Source: Sphaerisporangium rufum
Lineage (GTDB): Bacteria > Actinomycetota > Actinomycetes > Streptosporangiales > Streptosporangiaceae
Length of the DNA stretch: 64,000 bases
NCBI RefSeq assembly: GCF_016863395.1
Contig: NZ_BOOU01000003.1
Coordinates: forward strand, 1-64,000
Reading direction: 5' to 3'
Shown here: positions 1 through 8,780 of the stretch, piece by piece
How positions within the stretch are numbered: the stretch's first letter is position 1
How the letters are laid out: every line of letters starts with the position of its first letter
The notes under the pieces: model-generated
Database searches by the model: none
What the model was told of the DNA's origin: nothing
Seen by the model: only the letters and a program-made list of their open reading frames with translations
Translations under genes and position numbers: made by a program

Positions 1-29
1 TCAGACGCGGTGCGTGGTCAGACGCGGTG
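1..29. repeat. 12-bp direct repeat at the 3' end of a zinc-motif gene
   Basis: TCAGACGCGGTG occurs at 1-12 and again at 18-29. The second copy contains the stop codon of the minus-strand gene that ends at 18. It looks like a small tandem duplication just past or within the 3' end of that gene. No function is evident. Confidence 0.6.
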
Positions 30-326
30 CCGGGCGGCGGGCGCCTCGACGAAGTTCAGCAGCCCGTCCCCCTTACAGGTGCGGCAGGCCCCGCCGCACT
101 CCCCTTTTCCCGAGCCCCCGCAGGTACGGCAGGCGGCCACCCGGTCGAAGCGGGGGTCGCGGTAGCGGTGCCCGGTACCGAGCCGGCTGATCTCCCAGCC
201 CTGCACCCAGGCGAACCCGTCGATCTCGGCGAACACCGCGTCGCCGAGCCGGCGGCGGCGGGTGATGGCGTGCTCGCGGACGAGCGCCCACAGGCCGGCT
301 GATATCCCGGCGGGGCTGACATTCAT
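18..326 (-). CDS. Small protein with a DnaJ-type CxxCxGxG zinc motif
   Basis: A 102-residue protein. Near the C-terminus it has C66-x2-C69-GGSG, then C77, then C81-x2-C84-KGDG. These are two CxxCxGxG-like knuckles as in the DnaJ cysteine-rich domain, and could form one zinc site. There is no J domain, so it is not a DnaJ. The N-terminal 60 residues match no family I know. The ATG is preceded by GAGAGGA about 9 nt upstream, and it overlaps the stop codon of the upstream small gene as ATGA, which suggests translational coupling. Both genes diverge from the XRE regulator at 696, so they may belong to that regulatory unit. Function unknown. Confidence 0.7.
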   Translation of the reverse strand: MNVSPAGISAGLWALVREHAITRRRRLGDAVFAEIDGFAWVQGWEISRLGTGHRYRDPRFDRVAACRTCGGSGKGECGGACRTCKGDGLLNFVEAPAARHRV

Positions 327-511
327 CGAAGATCGTCCTCTCGCTCCAGGTGTGGGACTGCGGCCGAGCCCCCCGGCCCGGCGATGGTCACGGCGCCGTC
401 GTGGCCCGCGCTCGATCCGGCCGCGCCCCGTCCGCGCGGCGCCCCCGCCGGAGCCGCCACCGCGAGAGTCCGGTCGTCGGAGGCGGCGTTCGCGGCGTCG
501 GGGGCTACCAT
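323..511 (-). CDS. Hypothetical 62-residue Ala/Gly-rich protein coupled to the zinc-motif gene
   Basis: This short frame opens with ATG at 511, preceded by an AAGGG ribosome-binding site. Its TGA overlaps the ATG of the zinc-motif gene in an ATGA junction. Third codon positions are mostly G or C. The product is rich in Ala, Gly and Pro and ends in an acidic run (EREDD). It has no recognisable domain. The ribosome site and the stop-start overlap are the main reasons to believe it. It would be transcribed divergently from the XRE-DUF5753 gene, with palindromes between them at 548-559 and 602-616. It could be only a leader for the downstream gene. Confidence 0.45.
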   Translation of the reverse strand: MVAPDAANAASDDRTLAVAAPAGAPRGRGAAGSSAGHDGAVTIAGPGGSAAVPHLEREDDLR

Positions 512-547
512 TTCTTTACCCTTGCCCGTGCCACCGGCAAACGCCTT

Positions 548-559
548 TGGCAATTGCCA
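548..559. promoter_or_regulatory. 12-bp perfect palindrome between divergent genes
   Basis: TGGCAATTGCCA is fully symmetrical and lies between the minus-strand small gene (start 511) and the XRE-DUF5753 gene (start 696). The position fits an operator for the XRE protein or another dimeric repressor. The assignment is by position only. Confidence 0.4.
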
Positions 560-601
560 TAGGAAAGTGTCCCCGAAGGGTACGCCGGGGGTGACGGCGT
601 G

Positions 602-616
602 GCCAATAGGGTTGGC
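602..616. promoter_or_regulatory. Inverted repeat GCCAA-N5-TTGGC upstream of the XRE regulator
   Basis: GCCAA (602-606) and TTGGC (612-616) form a symmetrical pair 80 bp before the regulator start. The half-sites resemble those of the palindrome at 548-559 (TGGCAA/TTGCCA), so both could bind the same protein. Confidence 0.35.
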
Positions 617-695
617 TCCCGGCGGCCGACCGGTCCGCACCCCGGCGAGCGGCGGCGGACCGCCCGGGTGACCCTTCCAGAAGAGGTGAGCGCGG

Positions 696-1544
696 ATGGC
701 CGGGCCGAATCCGACCCTGCGGCGCCGCCAGCTCGCCACCCGGCTGCGCGAGCTGCGCAAGCAGGCGGGGCTCAGCATCGAGGAGGCCGCGCACCGCCTG
801 GAGTGCTCGCCCGCCAAGATCAGCAGGATCGAGACGGCCCAGCGGAGCGTCATCCCGCGCGACGTGCGCGACCTGTGCCTGATCTACCAAAGCGACGAGG
901 CCGAGGCCGAGGCGCTCATCACCATGGCGCGGGAGGCCCGGCAGACCGGCTGGTGGCAGGAGTACGAGGATCTCGACCTCGACCCCTACATCGGCCTGGA
1001 GGCCGAGGCCTCGGCGATCACGATGTACGAGACCACCACCGTGCCGAGCCTGCTGCAGACCGAGGACTACGCCCGCGAGGTGATCCGCGGCTGCCTGCCC
1101 CGGATCAAGCAGGAGGTGCTGGAGGAGCGGGTCGACGCCCGGCTGAAGCGCCAGCGGCTCCACCTGGGCGACCGGCCGCCCAACTGCTGGGTGCTGCTGG
1201 ACGAGTCAGTGCTGCACCGGCACGTCGGCGGCCGCGCGACCATGCGGGCCCAGCTGGCACGGGTGGTCGAACTGGCCGAGATGCCGCACATCATCGTGCA
1301 GGTGATCCCCTTCACCGTGGGCGCGCACATCGGGTTCGACAGCATGTTCATCCTGCTGGAGTTCCCCGGCGATCTGATCCCGGCCACCGTGTACGTGGAG
1401 TCGCTGATGGGGGACTTCTACCTGGAGAAGCCCCGGGAGCTGGAGCGGTTCCGCGAGGTCATCACCCACCTGCGCGCGGCAGCCCTCAACCCGCGCGACT
1501 CGGTCGCCCGGATCGCGGAGATGGGCCGTTCGTACGCCGGCTGA
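696..1544 (+). CDS. XRE-family helix-turn-helix regulator with DUF5753 domain
   Basis: A 282-residue protein. Residues about 12-66 form a Cro/C1-type helix-turn-helix (ATRLRELRKQAGLSIEEAA...SPAKISRIE). The rest matches DUF5753, a sensor-like domain found almost only in actinomycetes, with the characteristic WWQEYEDLD and LLQTEDYAR segments. Start: ATG at 696 after GAGGTGAG. Family knowledge: these regulators usually sit beside a small DUF397 protein and act in WhiJ-like pairs that influence development or secondary metabolism. Here two DUF397 genes follow (1908 and 2820). The ligand and targets cannot be read from the sequence. Confidence 0.93.
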   Translation: MAGPNPTLRRRQLATRLRELRKQAGLSIEEAAHRLECSPAKISRIETAQRSVIPRDVRDLCLIYQSDEAEAEALITMAREARQTGWWQEYEDLDLDPYIGLEAEASAITMYETTTVPSLLQTEDYAREVIRGCLPRIKQEVLEERVDARLKRQRLHLGDRPPNCWVLLDESVLHRHVGGRATMRAQLARVVELAEMPHIIVQVIPFTVGAHIGFDSMFILLEFPGDLIPATVYVESLMGDFYLEKPRELERFREVITHLRAAALNPRDSVARIAEMGRSYAG

Positions 1545-1568
1545 CCATCAGGGCACACCTCCGACAAA

Positions 1569-1615
1569 TGGCGATAAACACCCAATCAGCCTGTTGGGTC
1601 TGACATTAATCGCCA
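1569..1615 (+). terminator. Nested inverted repeats after the XRE gene
   Basis: TGGCGAT (1569-1575) pairs with ATCGCCA (1609-1615), enclosing a second hairpin ACCCAA (1580-1585)/TTGGGT (1594-1599). It lies 25 nt past the XRE stop codon, so it could be a weak terminator. The outer arms could also be an operator for the downstream promoter. No U-tract follows. Confidence 0.35.
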
Positions 1616-1713
1616 ACCCTTCCATATCGGGCAAAGGCTAACTTCCCGCCAGCCGAGGGGTGATGCCGCCGATAGAAGTGGCGAACTTCGACCAGCTCAG
1701 GCTGTTGATCATG

Positions 1714-1741
1714 TTGACATGTCCCCGATAGCTGCGATAAA
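1714..1741 (+). promoter_or_regulatory. Putative sigma-70-type promoter for the first DUF397 gene
   Basis: TTGACA at 1714-1719 is followed by a 16-nt spacer and GATAAA at 1736-1741. It sits in an AT-richer stretch of the otherwise featureless 363-bp gap (1545-1907). The DUF397 start is at 1908, so the transcript would have a leader of about 160 nt. A separate promoter would allow the small protein to be made independently of the regulator. Confidence 0.45.
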
Positions 1742-1907
1742 TGATCACCAGGAGCCCCCGCGCGCAGCGCCGGTCCACCCGGACCATGCCTGCTGCGGGG
1801 GCTCATGCCTATTTATCCGGCCCGATCACGTCGGTCGCGCCCGCGAAGGGCGGCGACCCAGGACGGGCGCGGCGCGGCGGGACGGCCTCGCTTTATCAGG
1901 AGAGACG

Positions 1908-2120
1908 ATGACGTCGCAGTACGTTTTGCGCTATTCCGGGCTGAACTGGAGAGCCGCCGGCCAATGCAACAACGGCACCTGCGTGGAGGTCGCCGAGCTT
2001 CCCGACGGCGGCGTCGGCATCCGCGACAACAAGGCCGGCGACGGCCCGGTGCTCGAATTCACCCTGGAGGAGTTCCGCAGCTTCGTCCAGGGCGTCAAGG
2101 CCGGCGAATTCGACCTGTGA
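1908..2120 (+). CDS. DUF397 domain protein (first of two)
   Basis: A 70-residue protein spanning one DUF397 domain. It shows the family pattern: a Trp near the start (NWRAAGQC), the core CVEVAELPDG, then GVGIRDNK and GPVLEFTLEEFRSFVQGVKAGEF. Family knowledge: DUF397 proteins are small partners of XRE-DUF5753 regulators in actinomycetes. Their biochemical role is not settled, and antitoxin-like behaviour has been proposed. Start: ATG at 1908 directly after AGGAGAG; an upstream in-frame extension has no ribosome site and is rejected. Transcribed in the same direction as the XRE gene. Confidence 0.9.
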   Translation: MTSQYVLRYSGLNWRAAGQCNNGTCVEVAELPDGGVGIRDNKAGDGPVLEFTLEEFRSFVQGVKAGEFDL

Positions 2121-2140
2121 GGCCGCCGGAGTGCCGCGAC

Positions 2141-2164
2141 GGCCGCCCGGACCGCGCGGCGGCC
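2141..2164 (+). terminator. GC-rich hairpin after the first DUF397 gene
   Basis: GGCCGCC (2141-2147) and GGCGGCC (2158-2164) form a 7-bp stem 20 nt past the stop codon. It is modest in strength and has no U-tract. Confidence 0.35.
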
Positions 2165-2819
2165 CGGCCGGACGGCCCGGCGATACCGGCGGCGGCCGCC
2201 CCGATGGGACCGGGCGGCTGACCTGACGGTCGGCGGTCGCGGGACGCGGTGACGCTACGAGCGCGCACGTCCCGCGGGAACGCTCCCCGAACGATGCGTG
2301 ACGGTGGAATCCCGATGAAACGCAGCCGAGCAGACGGCGCCGGACGCTAATTCCGGCAATACCGGCAATACCCGCCTTTCGGGTGCTCCCGGCGCCGTTT
2401 CCGACCTGCCGCCCGCCGCGCCCCGGCGGTTTCCCGCCCGCCCGCCCTGGCGCCACCGGCACGCGAGCCCCGTCGCCTCCTCGCTCCGACCGCCGCGGCG
2501 TGCCCCGCCGCGACCGGCGCCCGGCTTCGCCGGCCGGATGCGCGAATCCCTATTTTCCCCGAAACGGCTTCTCCGGTTATCCGGTCAGCGGCCGGACGTA
2601 ATCCTCGGTGCGGCTATTGATTGGTACATAAGGCGAACCGGCCCGCCCGCCGGCGAATGCCGTCCGGGCATCCGGCCGGAGCGTTCTGGGCCCCGCCCCC
2701 CATCATCGTCCGCGATGCCTTACCGGCACCCGTTTCATTTCCGCCGCCATCATCTATGATTTAACCGGTGCCAACGTCCCGACAGCGATTTCCGGTGAAT
2801 GTCCCGTGGAGGGAGACCG
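2165..2819. other. Non-coding stretch between the two DUF397 genes
   Basis: No convincing gene on either strand. The 9-bp unit CCGGCAATA is repeated back to back at 2353-2370, next to a small CCCG/CGGG hairpin. An AT-richer patch runs from about 2540 to 2660. TATGAT at 2755-2760 is a good -10 match for the second DUF397 gene (start 2820), but no clear -35 box precedes it. The distance suggests the second DUF397 gene is transcribed on its own. Confidence 0.4.
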
Positions 2820-3095
2820 ATGGCGGGCGGACCTGCTTTCCATGACGTGACATGGCATGCCGCGTGCAACAACGGCAGTTGCGTCGAGGTGGCCTACGAC
2901 GACGGATGGGTGGGCGTGCGTGACGGCAAGCGCGGCGACGGCCCGGTCCTCGTCTACTCCGGCCCGGAGTGGATCTCCTTCATCGACGCCGCCAAGGCCG
3001 GGCGGTTCGACCTCGACCGGATCGCGGCCGGCGGCCCCCGGGGCGACCACCACGGCCCCCGGAACGACGACCGGGACCACCGGGACGGCCCCTGA
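2820..3095 (+). CDS. DUF397 domain protein (second, with C-terminal tail)
   Basis: A 91-residue protein. Residues about 9-65 form a DUF397 domain (VTWHAACNNGSCVEVAYDDGW, then VRDGKRGDGPVL and the closing FIDAAKAGRFDL). About 20 charged residues rich in His, Asp, Arg and Gly follow, which is longer than the usual domain. Start: ATG at 2820 after GGAGGGAG. The HAACNNGSCVEVA segment closely parallels that of the first DUF397 protein (AGQCNNGTCVEVA), so the two look like paralogues from a local duplication. mscL starts 91 bp downstream and may share the transcript. Confidence 0.88.
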   Translation: MAGGPAFHDVTWHAACNNGSCVEVAYDDGWVGVRDGKRGDGPVLVYSGPEWISFIDAAKAGRFDLDRIAAGGPRGDHHGPRNDDRDHRDGP

Positions 3096-3186
3096 GCCAT
3101 CGGGGCGCCGGCCTGGTTTGCGGATCACCCGGCGGGTAGCCCGGAAGGCTCACCCTGGCGGCTCGCCTTCCCTGGAGGATACGAGG

Positions 3187-3615
3187 ATGGGCGGTTTCAA
3201 GAAGTTCCTGATGCGCGGCAACCTGGTGGAGCTCGCGGTGGCGGTCGTGATCGGCGCCACGTTCAGCGGGCTGGTGCAGGCCTTGGTGGCCGACCTGATC
3301 ACCCCGCTGATCGCCGCGGTGACCGGCGGGCGGCAGCCGGACTTCTCGAAGTACGTCTTCACCGTCAACGGAGCGGAGTTCAAGTACGGCGACTTCATCA
3401 ACCACCTGCTGACCTTCATGATCATCGCAGCGGTCATCTACTGGCTGGTGGTGATGCCGATGACCCGGTTGATCTCCTTCTTCGACCGCGACAAGCAGGC
3501 CACCGAGAAGAAGTGCCCGGAGTGCCTGAGCGACATCCCGCTGGAGGCCCGCCGCTGCGCCTTCTGCACCGCAGAGCTCAGCCGGGTGCCGGCGAACGAC
3601 CGGCCGCCGGCCTGA
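3187..3615 (+). CDS. mscL: Large-conductance mechanosensitive channel MscL with C-terminal zinc ribbon
   Basis: A 142-residue inner-membrane channel that opens under extreme membrane tension and releases solutes during hypo-osmotic shock. The start (FKKFLMRGNLVELAVAVVIG) is the canonical MscL N-terminus and first transmembrane helix. The second helix is around residues 73-92. After the usual cytoplasmic helix come C110-x2-C113 and C124-x2-C127, a zinc-ribbon-like knuckle (KKCPEC...RRCAFCT) that is absent from the Escherichia coli protein and is probably cytoplasmic. Start: ATG at 3187, eight bases after GGAGG. A strong terminator follows at 3625. Confidence 0.96.
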   Translation: MGGFKKFLMRGNLVELAVAVVIGATFSGLVQALVADLITPLIAAVTGGRQPDFSKYVFTVNGAEFKYGDFINHLLTFMIIAAVIYWLVVMPMTRLISFFDRDKQATEKKCPECLSDIPLEARRCAFCTAELSRVPANDRPPA

Positions 3616-3624
3616 GAGCGCCGC

Positions 3625-3655
3625 CCGGCCGCCCGCCCCGGCGGCGGGCGGCCGG
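3625..3655 (+). terminator. Terminator after mscL
   Basis: A perfect 13-bp GC stem (3625-3637 with 3643-3655) and a 5-nt loop, starting 10 nt past the mscL stop. Factor-independent terminators in high-GC actinomycetes often lack a U-tract, as here. Confidence 0.65.
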
Positions 3656-4027
3656 ACGGAAGAAGCCGTGGGAACGGTCCATTACCGCGACCTCCGACTT
3701 TCCCGCTGAACGGCTCACAATTCGCATTCGCGGACATAGGACGCGAGAACCTGTCATACCACACGAAACCCGATGAATTGGGTAACAGGCTGGTAACTTT
3801 TCCCCTGGCGCCGGCTCCGGCGGGTGGGCCGCCCCGGTCCGGGCCGAGCGACCCGAGCAGGCCTATCATCCCATTCTGCGGTATAGACCACTTCGGTCAC
3901 GGGTGCGACGGGAAGCCCGTCATCACCTCTTCTACCAGCAACTTCTGACTGGGACCTTTCATCCTCTGACATCTGACCGTAACATCGCTCGGGAGATCGG
4001 GCGTGGAACATTTACCCGAAACATCTG
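3656..4027. other. Non-coding upstream region of celR
   Basis: No supported gene. The stretch is AT-richer than its surroundings, particularly 3665-3800 and 3880-4027, as expected for a regulatory region. The only strong motifs are the promoter and operator at 4028-4070. Confidence 0.4.
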
Positions 4028-4057
4028 TTGACACCCAAGAAACACTGTTATTGTAAT
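4028..4057 (+). promoter_or_regulatory. celR promoter
   Basis: TTGACA (4028-4033), an 18-nt spacer, then TGTAAT (4052-4057). The match to the sigma-70 consensus is 6/6 and 5/6. The CelR operator begins on the last base of the -10 box, so bound CelR would block the transcription start. This predicts negative autoregulation. Confidence 0.75.
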
Positions 4058-4070
4058 GGGAGCGCTCCCA
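4057..4070. promoter_or_regulatory. CelR operator at celR
   Basis: TGGGAGCGCTCCCA, a perfect 14-bp palindrome. It is identical to the CelR box described in Thermobifida fusca, where cellobiose releases the repressor from cellulase promoters. It overlaps the -10 box and start region of the celR promoter, 37 bp before the start codon. Confidence 0.92.
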
Positions 4071-4107
4071 CGCCTTCGCGATATGCCTTGAAAGCGGAGG
4101 AAGCCGG

Positions 4108-5115
4108 ATGGCCGAACAGCCCACGCTTGCCCAGGTAGCAGCCGAAGCAGGGGTCTCCCCCGCCACGGCATCACGAGTGCTCACCGGTTCGGTCCGGGTG
4201 AGCACATCGACCCGCCGTCAGGTCCATGACGCCATGTCACGTCTGGGTTACGTACGGCATCGCGCACCGCGGGGCACCTCTGCCCGGCGGTCCGACCAGC
4301 TAGTCGCGGCGGTGATCTGCGAGCACACCCAACGCATGTTCTCCGAGCCGTTCTACGCGCGGCTCCTGTCCGCCGCGGACGAGGTGTTCACCGGGTACGG
4401 CATGCCCTTCGTGGTCATGACCGCCACCTCGGCCACCTCGACGATCGCGGCACCACCCCTGGTGACCGGATCTTTCGACGGAGTGCTGCTGGCCGGCGCC
4501 CGGGAGCGGCATCCCCTCGCCGTCACCCTGGCCGCGTCGGGCATCGCGGTACGCAGCGCCGGCCGGCCGCCGGACGGCATCGACCTCCCGTTCGTCGACA
4601 TGGACAACCGGGACGGTGCCCGTCAGGCGGCCGAACACCTGCTACTCACCAACCGGCGGGCCATCACGGTCATCGCCGGGCCGCCCACGCTTCCCGGAGC
4701 CCGGGACCGGCTGGACGGTTTCCTGCGAACCCTGCAGGCGGCCGGGATGACCGACGTCCCGGTGGCCTACGGGGACTTCACCCACGCCTCGGGGGCGCAC
4801 GCCATGCAGTGGCTGCTCCAGCGCTCCCCTCACCTCGACGCGGTCTTCGCCGCCTCCGACCCGATGGCGGCCGGGGCGATGCAGGCGCTGCGCCGGGCCG
4901 GGCGCCGGGTGCCGGACGACGTGGCGGTCATCGGTTTCGACGACGCCCCGCTGGCCCGGCACACCACGCCCACCCTGACCACCGTCCGCCAGCCGGTCGA
5001 GGAGCTCGCCATCCTCACCGCGCGCATGCTGCTCATGTCCATCACCAACCCCGACGACGTCCCGCACGGCAACCCCATACTTCCCACGGAGCTGGTGGTA
5101 CGTGAATCCACTTGA
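4108..5115 (+). CDS. celR: LacI-family cellulase regulator CelR
   Basis: A 335-residue repressor. Residues 5-55 are a LacI-type helix-turn-helix and hinge (TLAQVAAEAGVSPATASRVL). Residues 60-335 are a periplasmic-binding-protein-like sugar sensor. Family knowledge: CelR of Thermobifida binds TGGGAGCGCTCCCA and is released by cellobiose; similar regulators (CebR) act in Streptomyces. The same box lies at this gene's own promoter and at the GH48 gene, supporting the assignment. Start: ATG at 4108 after GGAGGAAG. The next gene, a Ser/Thr kinase, overlaps the 3' end or starts within 10 nt of it, so both probably share this autoregulated promoter. Confidence 0.93.
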   Translation: MAEQPTLAQVAAEAGVSPATASRVLTGSVRVSTSTRRQVHDAMSRLGYVRHRAPRGTSARRSDQLVAAVICEHTQRMFSEPFYARLLSAADEVFTGYGMPFVVMTATSATSTIAAPPLVTGSFDGVLLAGARERHPLAVTLAASGIAVRSAGRPPDGIDLPFVDMDNRDGARQAAEHLLLTNRRAITVIAGPPTLPGARDRLDGFLRTLQAAGMTDVPVAYGDFTHASGAHAMQWLLQRSPHLDAVFAASDPMAAGAMQALRRAGRRVPDDVAVIGFDDAPLARHTTPTLTTVRQPVEELAILTARMLLMSITNPDDVPHGNPILPTELVVREST

Positions 5116-6631
5116 TACCGGGGGCATGCAGGAAGGCGATGTGCTCACCCGCCGGTACCGGCTGGTCGAGCAGATCGCCACGGGGGGAATGTCCGCCATC
5201 TGGCGGGCATTCGACCAGTCGCTGCACCGGACGGTCGCCATCAAGGTGCTGGACGGCTGCATGTCCGACCACGGCGGGCGCGATCTCATCCGGCGGGAGG
5301 CGCGGGCCACCGCCCGCCTCATCCATCCGGACGCGATCGAGGTCTACGACTACGGCGAGACGGTCACCGACCGCGGACGGCTGGCCGCCTACGTCGTTAT
5401 GCGCCTGCTGGACGGCCGGCCGCTGTCCGAGCGGATCGACGAGGGGCCGCTGCCCTGGCGGGAGGCGGCGACCATCGGCCTCACCGTGGCCAAGGTGCTC
5501 GCCGCCGCCCACCAGCGCGGCATCGTGCACCGCGACGTCACCGCCGAGAACGTGCTGCTCACCCTGGAGGGCCCGAAGCTGCTGGACTTCGGCATCGCGG
5601 CCTTCGTCGGCGAGCAGGTCGACCAGCGTCTCGCCGACTACGGCACCCCGCCGTACGTCGCACCCGAGCGGCTCACCGGCGCCGCCGCGCACCCCGCGGT
5701 GGACGTGTACGCGCTCGGTGTGCTGATCTTCGAGATGCTGACCGGCGCTCCGCCCTACCCGGAGACGACCTGGGAGGCGGTCGAGTCGGCCTGCCGGACC
5801 GGCCCGCCGCCGGTGCCGGCGGACGTTCCCGGCCTGCCCCCGGAGATCTCCGAGCTGTGCGCGGGATGCCTGGCCCACGAGCCGGGGGCCAGGCCGAGCG
5901 CGCAGCACGTGGCGGACGTGCTCACCGCCGCACTACGGGAGCCGGAGACCCCGGCCGGCCCGTCCCCGTGGGCGCGGCGGGCGAGGATCGTGACCGTCGC
6001 CGCGGCCGTGCTGACCTCGTGGAGCGCCCTGCTGCTGTGGTTGCAGCCGGACTTCTCCGCGCCGGTCGTCGCGGCCTTCGACAGCTATCCACCCGCCACG
6101 CCGATGCCGTCCGCCGGCGGCCCGTCCACCCCCGGGGAACCAGGACCCCGGGAGACGGGCGGTGCCGCGTCACGGGCCTCCGCCGAACCGGTCGCCGACC
6201 GGCCGGAAAGGGAGCGCTCTCAGCCCACCGTCACCGTCACCGCGCCCGCGCCCCAGGCGGTCACCCCGCCGGAGGCCGGGAAGCCGAAGAAGTTCTCCGC
6301 GGGCGACGCCGGGCCGGCCGTGCGCCGCAGCCCGCGGGCCGCACCGGCGGCCACCGCACTGCCCAGCCTCGACCAGGCGGTGGGCAGGTTCAACGCGGCG
6401 CTGCGCGCGGGCGAATCGACTGGGGACATCCGCCCGGACGTCGCCCTGGACCTGCACCAGGTCCTGCGGAACACGCTGCGCGACTCCTCCGTCGACCCCG
6501 TCCAGGGACTCGACGACGTGCGCGGCAAGGTGGCCACCCGGTTCGAGGAGGGCGCGCTGTCCGCCGGCGCGCGGACCGAACTGGAGCAGGAACTCCGGCT
6601 GATCAGCACGATCCTGCAGAAAACGGCCTGA
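5102..6631 (+). CDS. Transmembrane Ser/Thr protein kinase co-transcribed with celR
   Basis: A 509-residue Hanks-type kinase. Residues about 19-275 hold the catalytic domain: glycine loop ATGGMSAIW, ATP-anchoring K48 (VAIK), H143-R144-D145 with N150, D162-FG and APE. One membrane helix lies near 295-317. A Pro/Thr-rich extracellular stretch follows, then a helical C-terminal domain (about 420-509) of no family I recognise. Oddity: the catalytic loop reads HRDVTAEN, with Thr where Ser/Thr kinases normally carry Lys, so activity may be altered. Start: GTG at 5102 overlaps celR by 14 nt and follows GGAGCTGGTGG; ATG at 5126 is an alternative. A strong terminator at 6650 closes the celR-kinase unit. 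Coupling to cellulose sensing is inference. Confidence 0.9.
   Translation: MNPLDTGGMQEGDVLTRRYRLVEQIATGGMSAIWRAFDQSLHRTVAIKVLDGCMSDHGGRDLIRREARATARLIHPDAIEVYDYGETVTDRGRLAAYVVMRLLDGRPLSERIDEGPLPWREAATIGLTVAKVLAAAHQRGIVHRDVTAENVLLTLEGPKLLDFGIAAFVGEQVDQRLADYGTPPYVAPERLTGAAAHPAVDVYALGVLIFEMLTGAPPYPETTWEAVESACRTGPPPVPADVPGLPPEISELCAGCLAHEPGARPSAQHVADVLTAALREPETPAGPSPWARRARIVTVAAAVLTSWSALLLWLQPDFSAPVVAAFDSYPPATPMPSAGGPSTPGEPGPRETGGAASRASAEPVADRPERERSQPTVTVTAPAPQAVTPPEAGKPKKFSAGDAGPAVRRSPRAAPAATALPSLDQAVGRFNAALRAGESTGDIRPDVALDLHQVLRNTLRDSSVDPVQGLDDVRGKVATRFEEGALSAGARTELEQELRLISTILQKTA
6209..6222. promoter_or_regulatory. CelR-like site inside the kinase gene
   Basis: AGGGAGCGCTCTCA matches the CelR box at 12 of 14 positions. 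It lies within the proline-rich part of the kinase gene, about 700 bp before the GH5 start. It may be an auxiliary site for the GH5 gene, which has no intact CelR box nearer by, or a chance match. Confidence 0.35.
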
Positions 6632-6649
6632 CCGGCCGGCACGTACCTC

Positions 6650-6690
6650 GGACCGGCCACCAGGCGTCCCCTCCGCCCGGTGGCCGGTCC
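6650..6690 (+). terminator. Terminator after the celR-kinase unit
   Basis: GGACCGGCCACC (6650-6661) pairs perfectly with GGTGGCCGGTCC (6679-6690) across a 17-nt loop, 18 nt past the kinase stop codon. It separates the celR-kinase unit from the GH5 gene. Confidence 0.7.
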
Positions 6691-6712
6691 GCCGTCCGGC
6701 CCGATCGCGGGC

Positions 6713-6723
6713 TGAAAGTTACA
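6713..6723. promoter_or_regulatory. GAAAGTT-type motif upstream of GH5
   Basis: TGAAAGTTACA differs by one base from the palindrome TGAAAGTTTCA found upstream of GH48 (10841-10851). It lies about 200 bp before the GH5 start codon. A possible -35 box (TTGACG, 6765-6770) lies downstream but no good -10 follows it. Confidence 0.4.
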
Positions 6724-6768
6724 TGACGCCGCGCAGGTCACCGCGCCGGCGGATCCGCTCCCGGTTGA

Positions 6769-8514
<1,746 letters not shown>

Positions 8515-8780
8515 GCGGCGATCTTCGCGGCCGGCCGTTCTTCTATATACCGCGCTTTTCTGACGCCATATTCGGAAATTCCAGGAGCATTCCGTAAAGC
8601 GATGAACGGCCGAGATCGGAGCCACGCACCCTCGGCCGGAGAAACGGCCGGTCCGCGGTTTCCCTGGTGGCGCATGTCGTAGCCGGAGCGAGAACACGCT
8701 GCTCAGTACGGTGACATGTCGGGGCGCGTCCGCCATCGACGCGCTTTCCACATGGTACTGACAATGCCGAGGAGCGTGTT

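Noticed and set aside
2383-2759. Two small frames in the gap between DUF397 genes
   Set aside because: No ribosome sites, Arg/Pro-rich translation and no family resemblance.
6752-6765. Possible CelR site just before GH5
   Set aside because: Only CGCTCCC matches one half of the box; the other half is lost.
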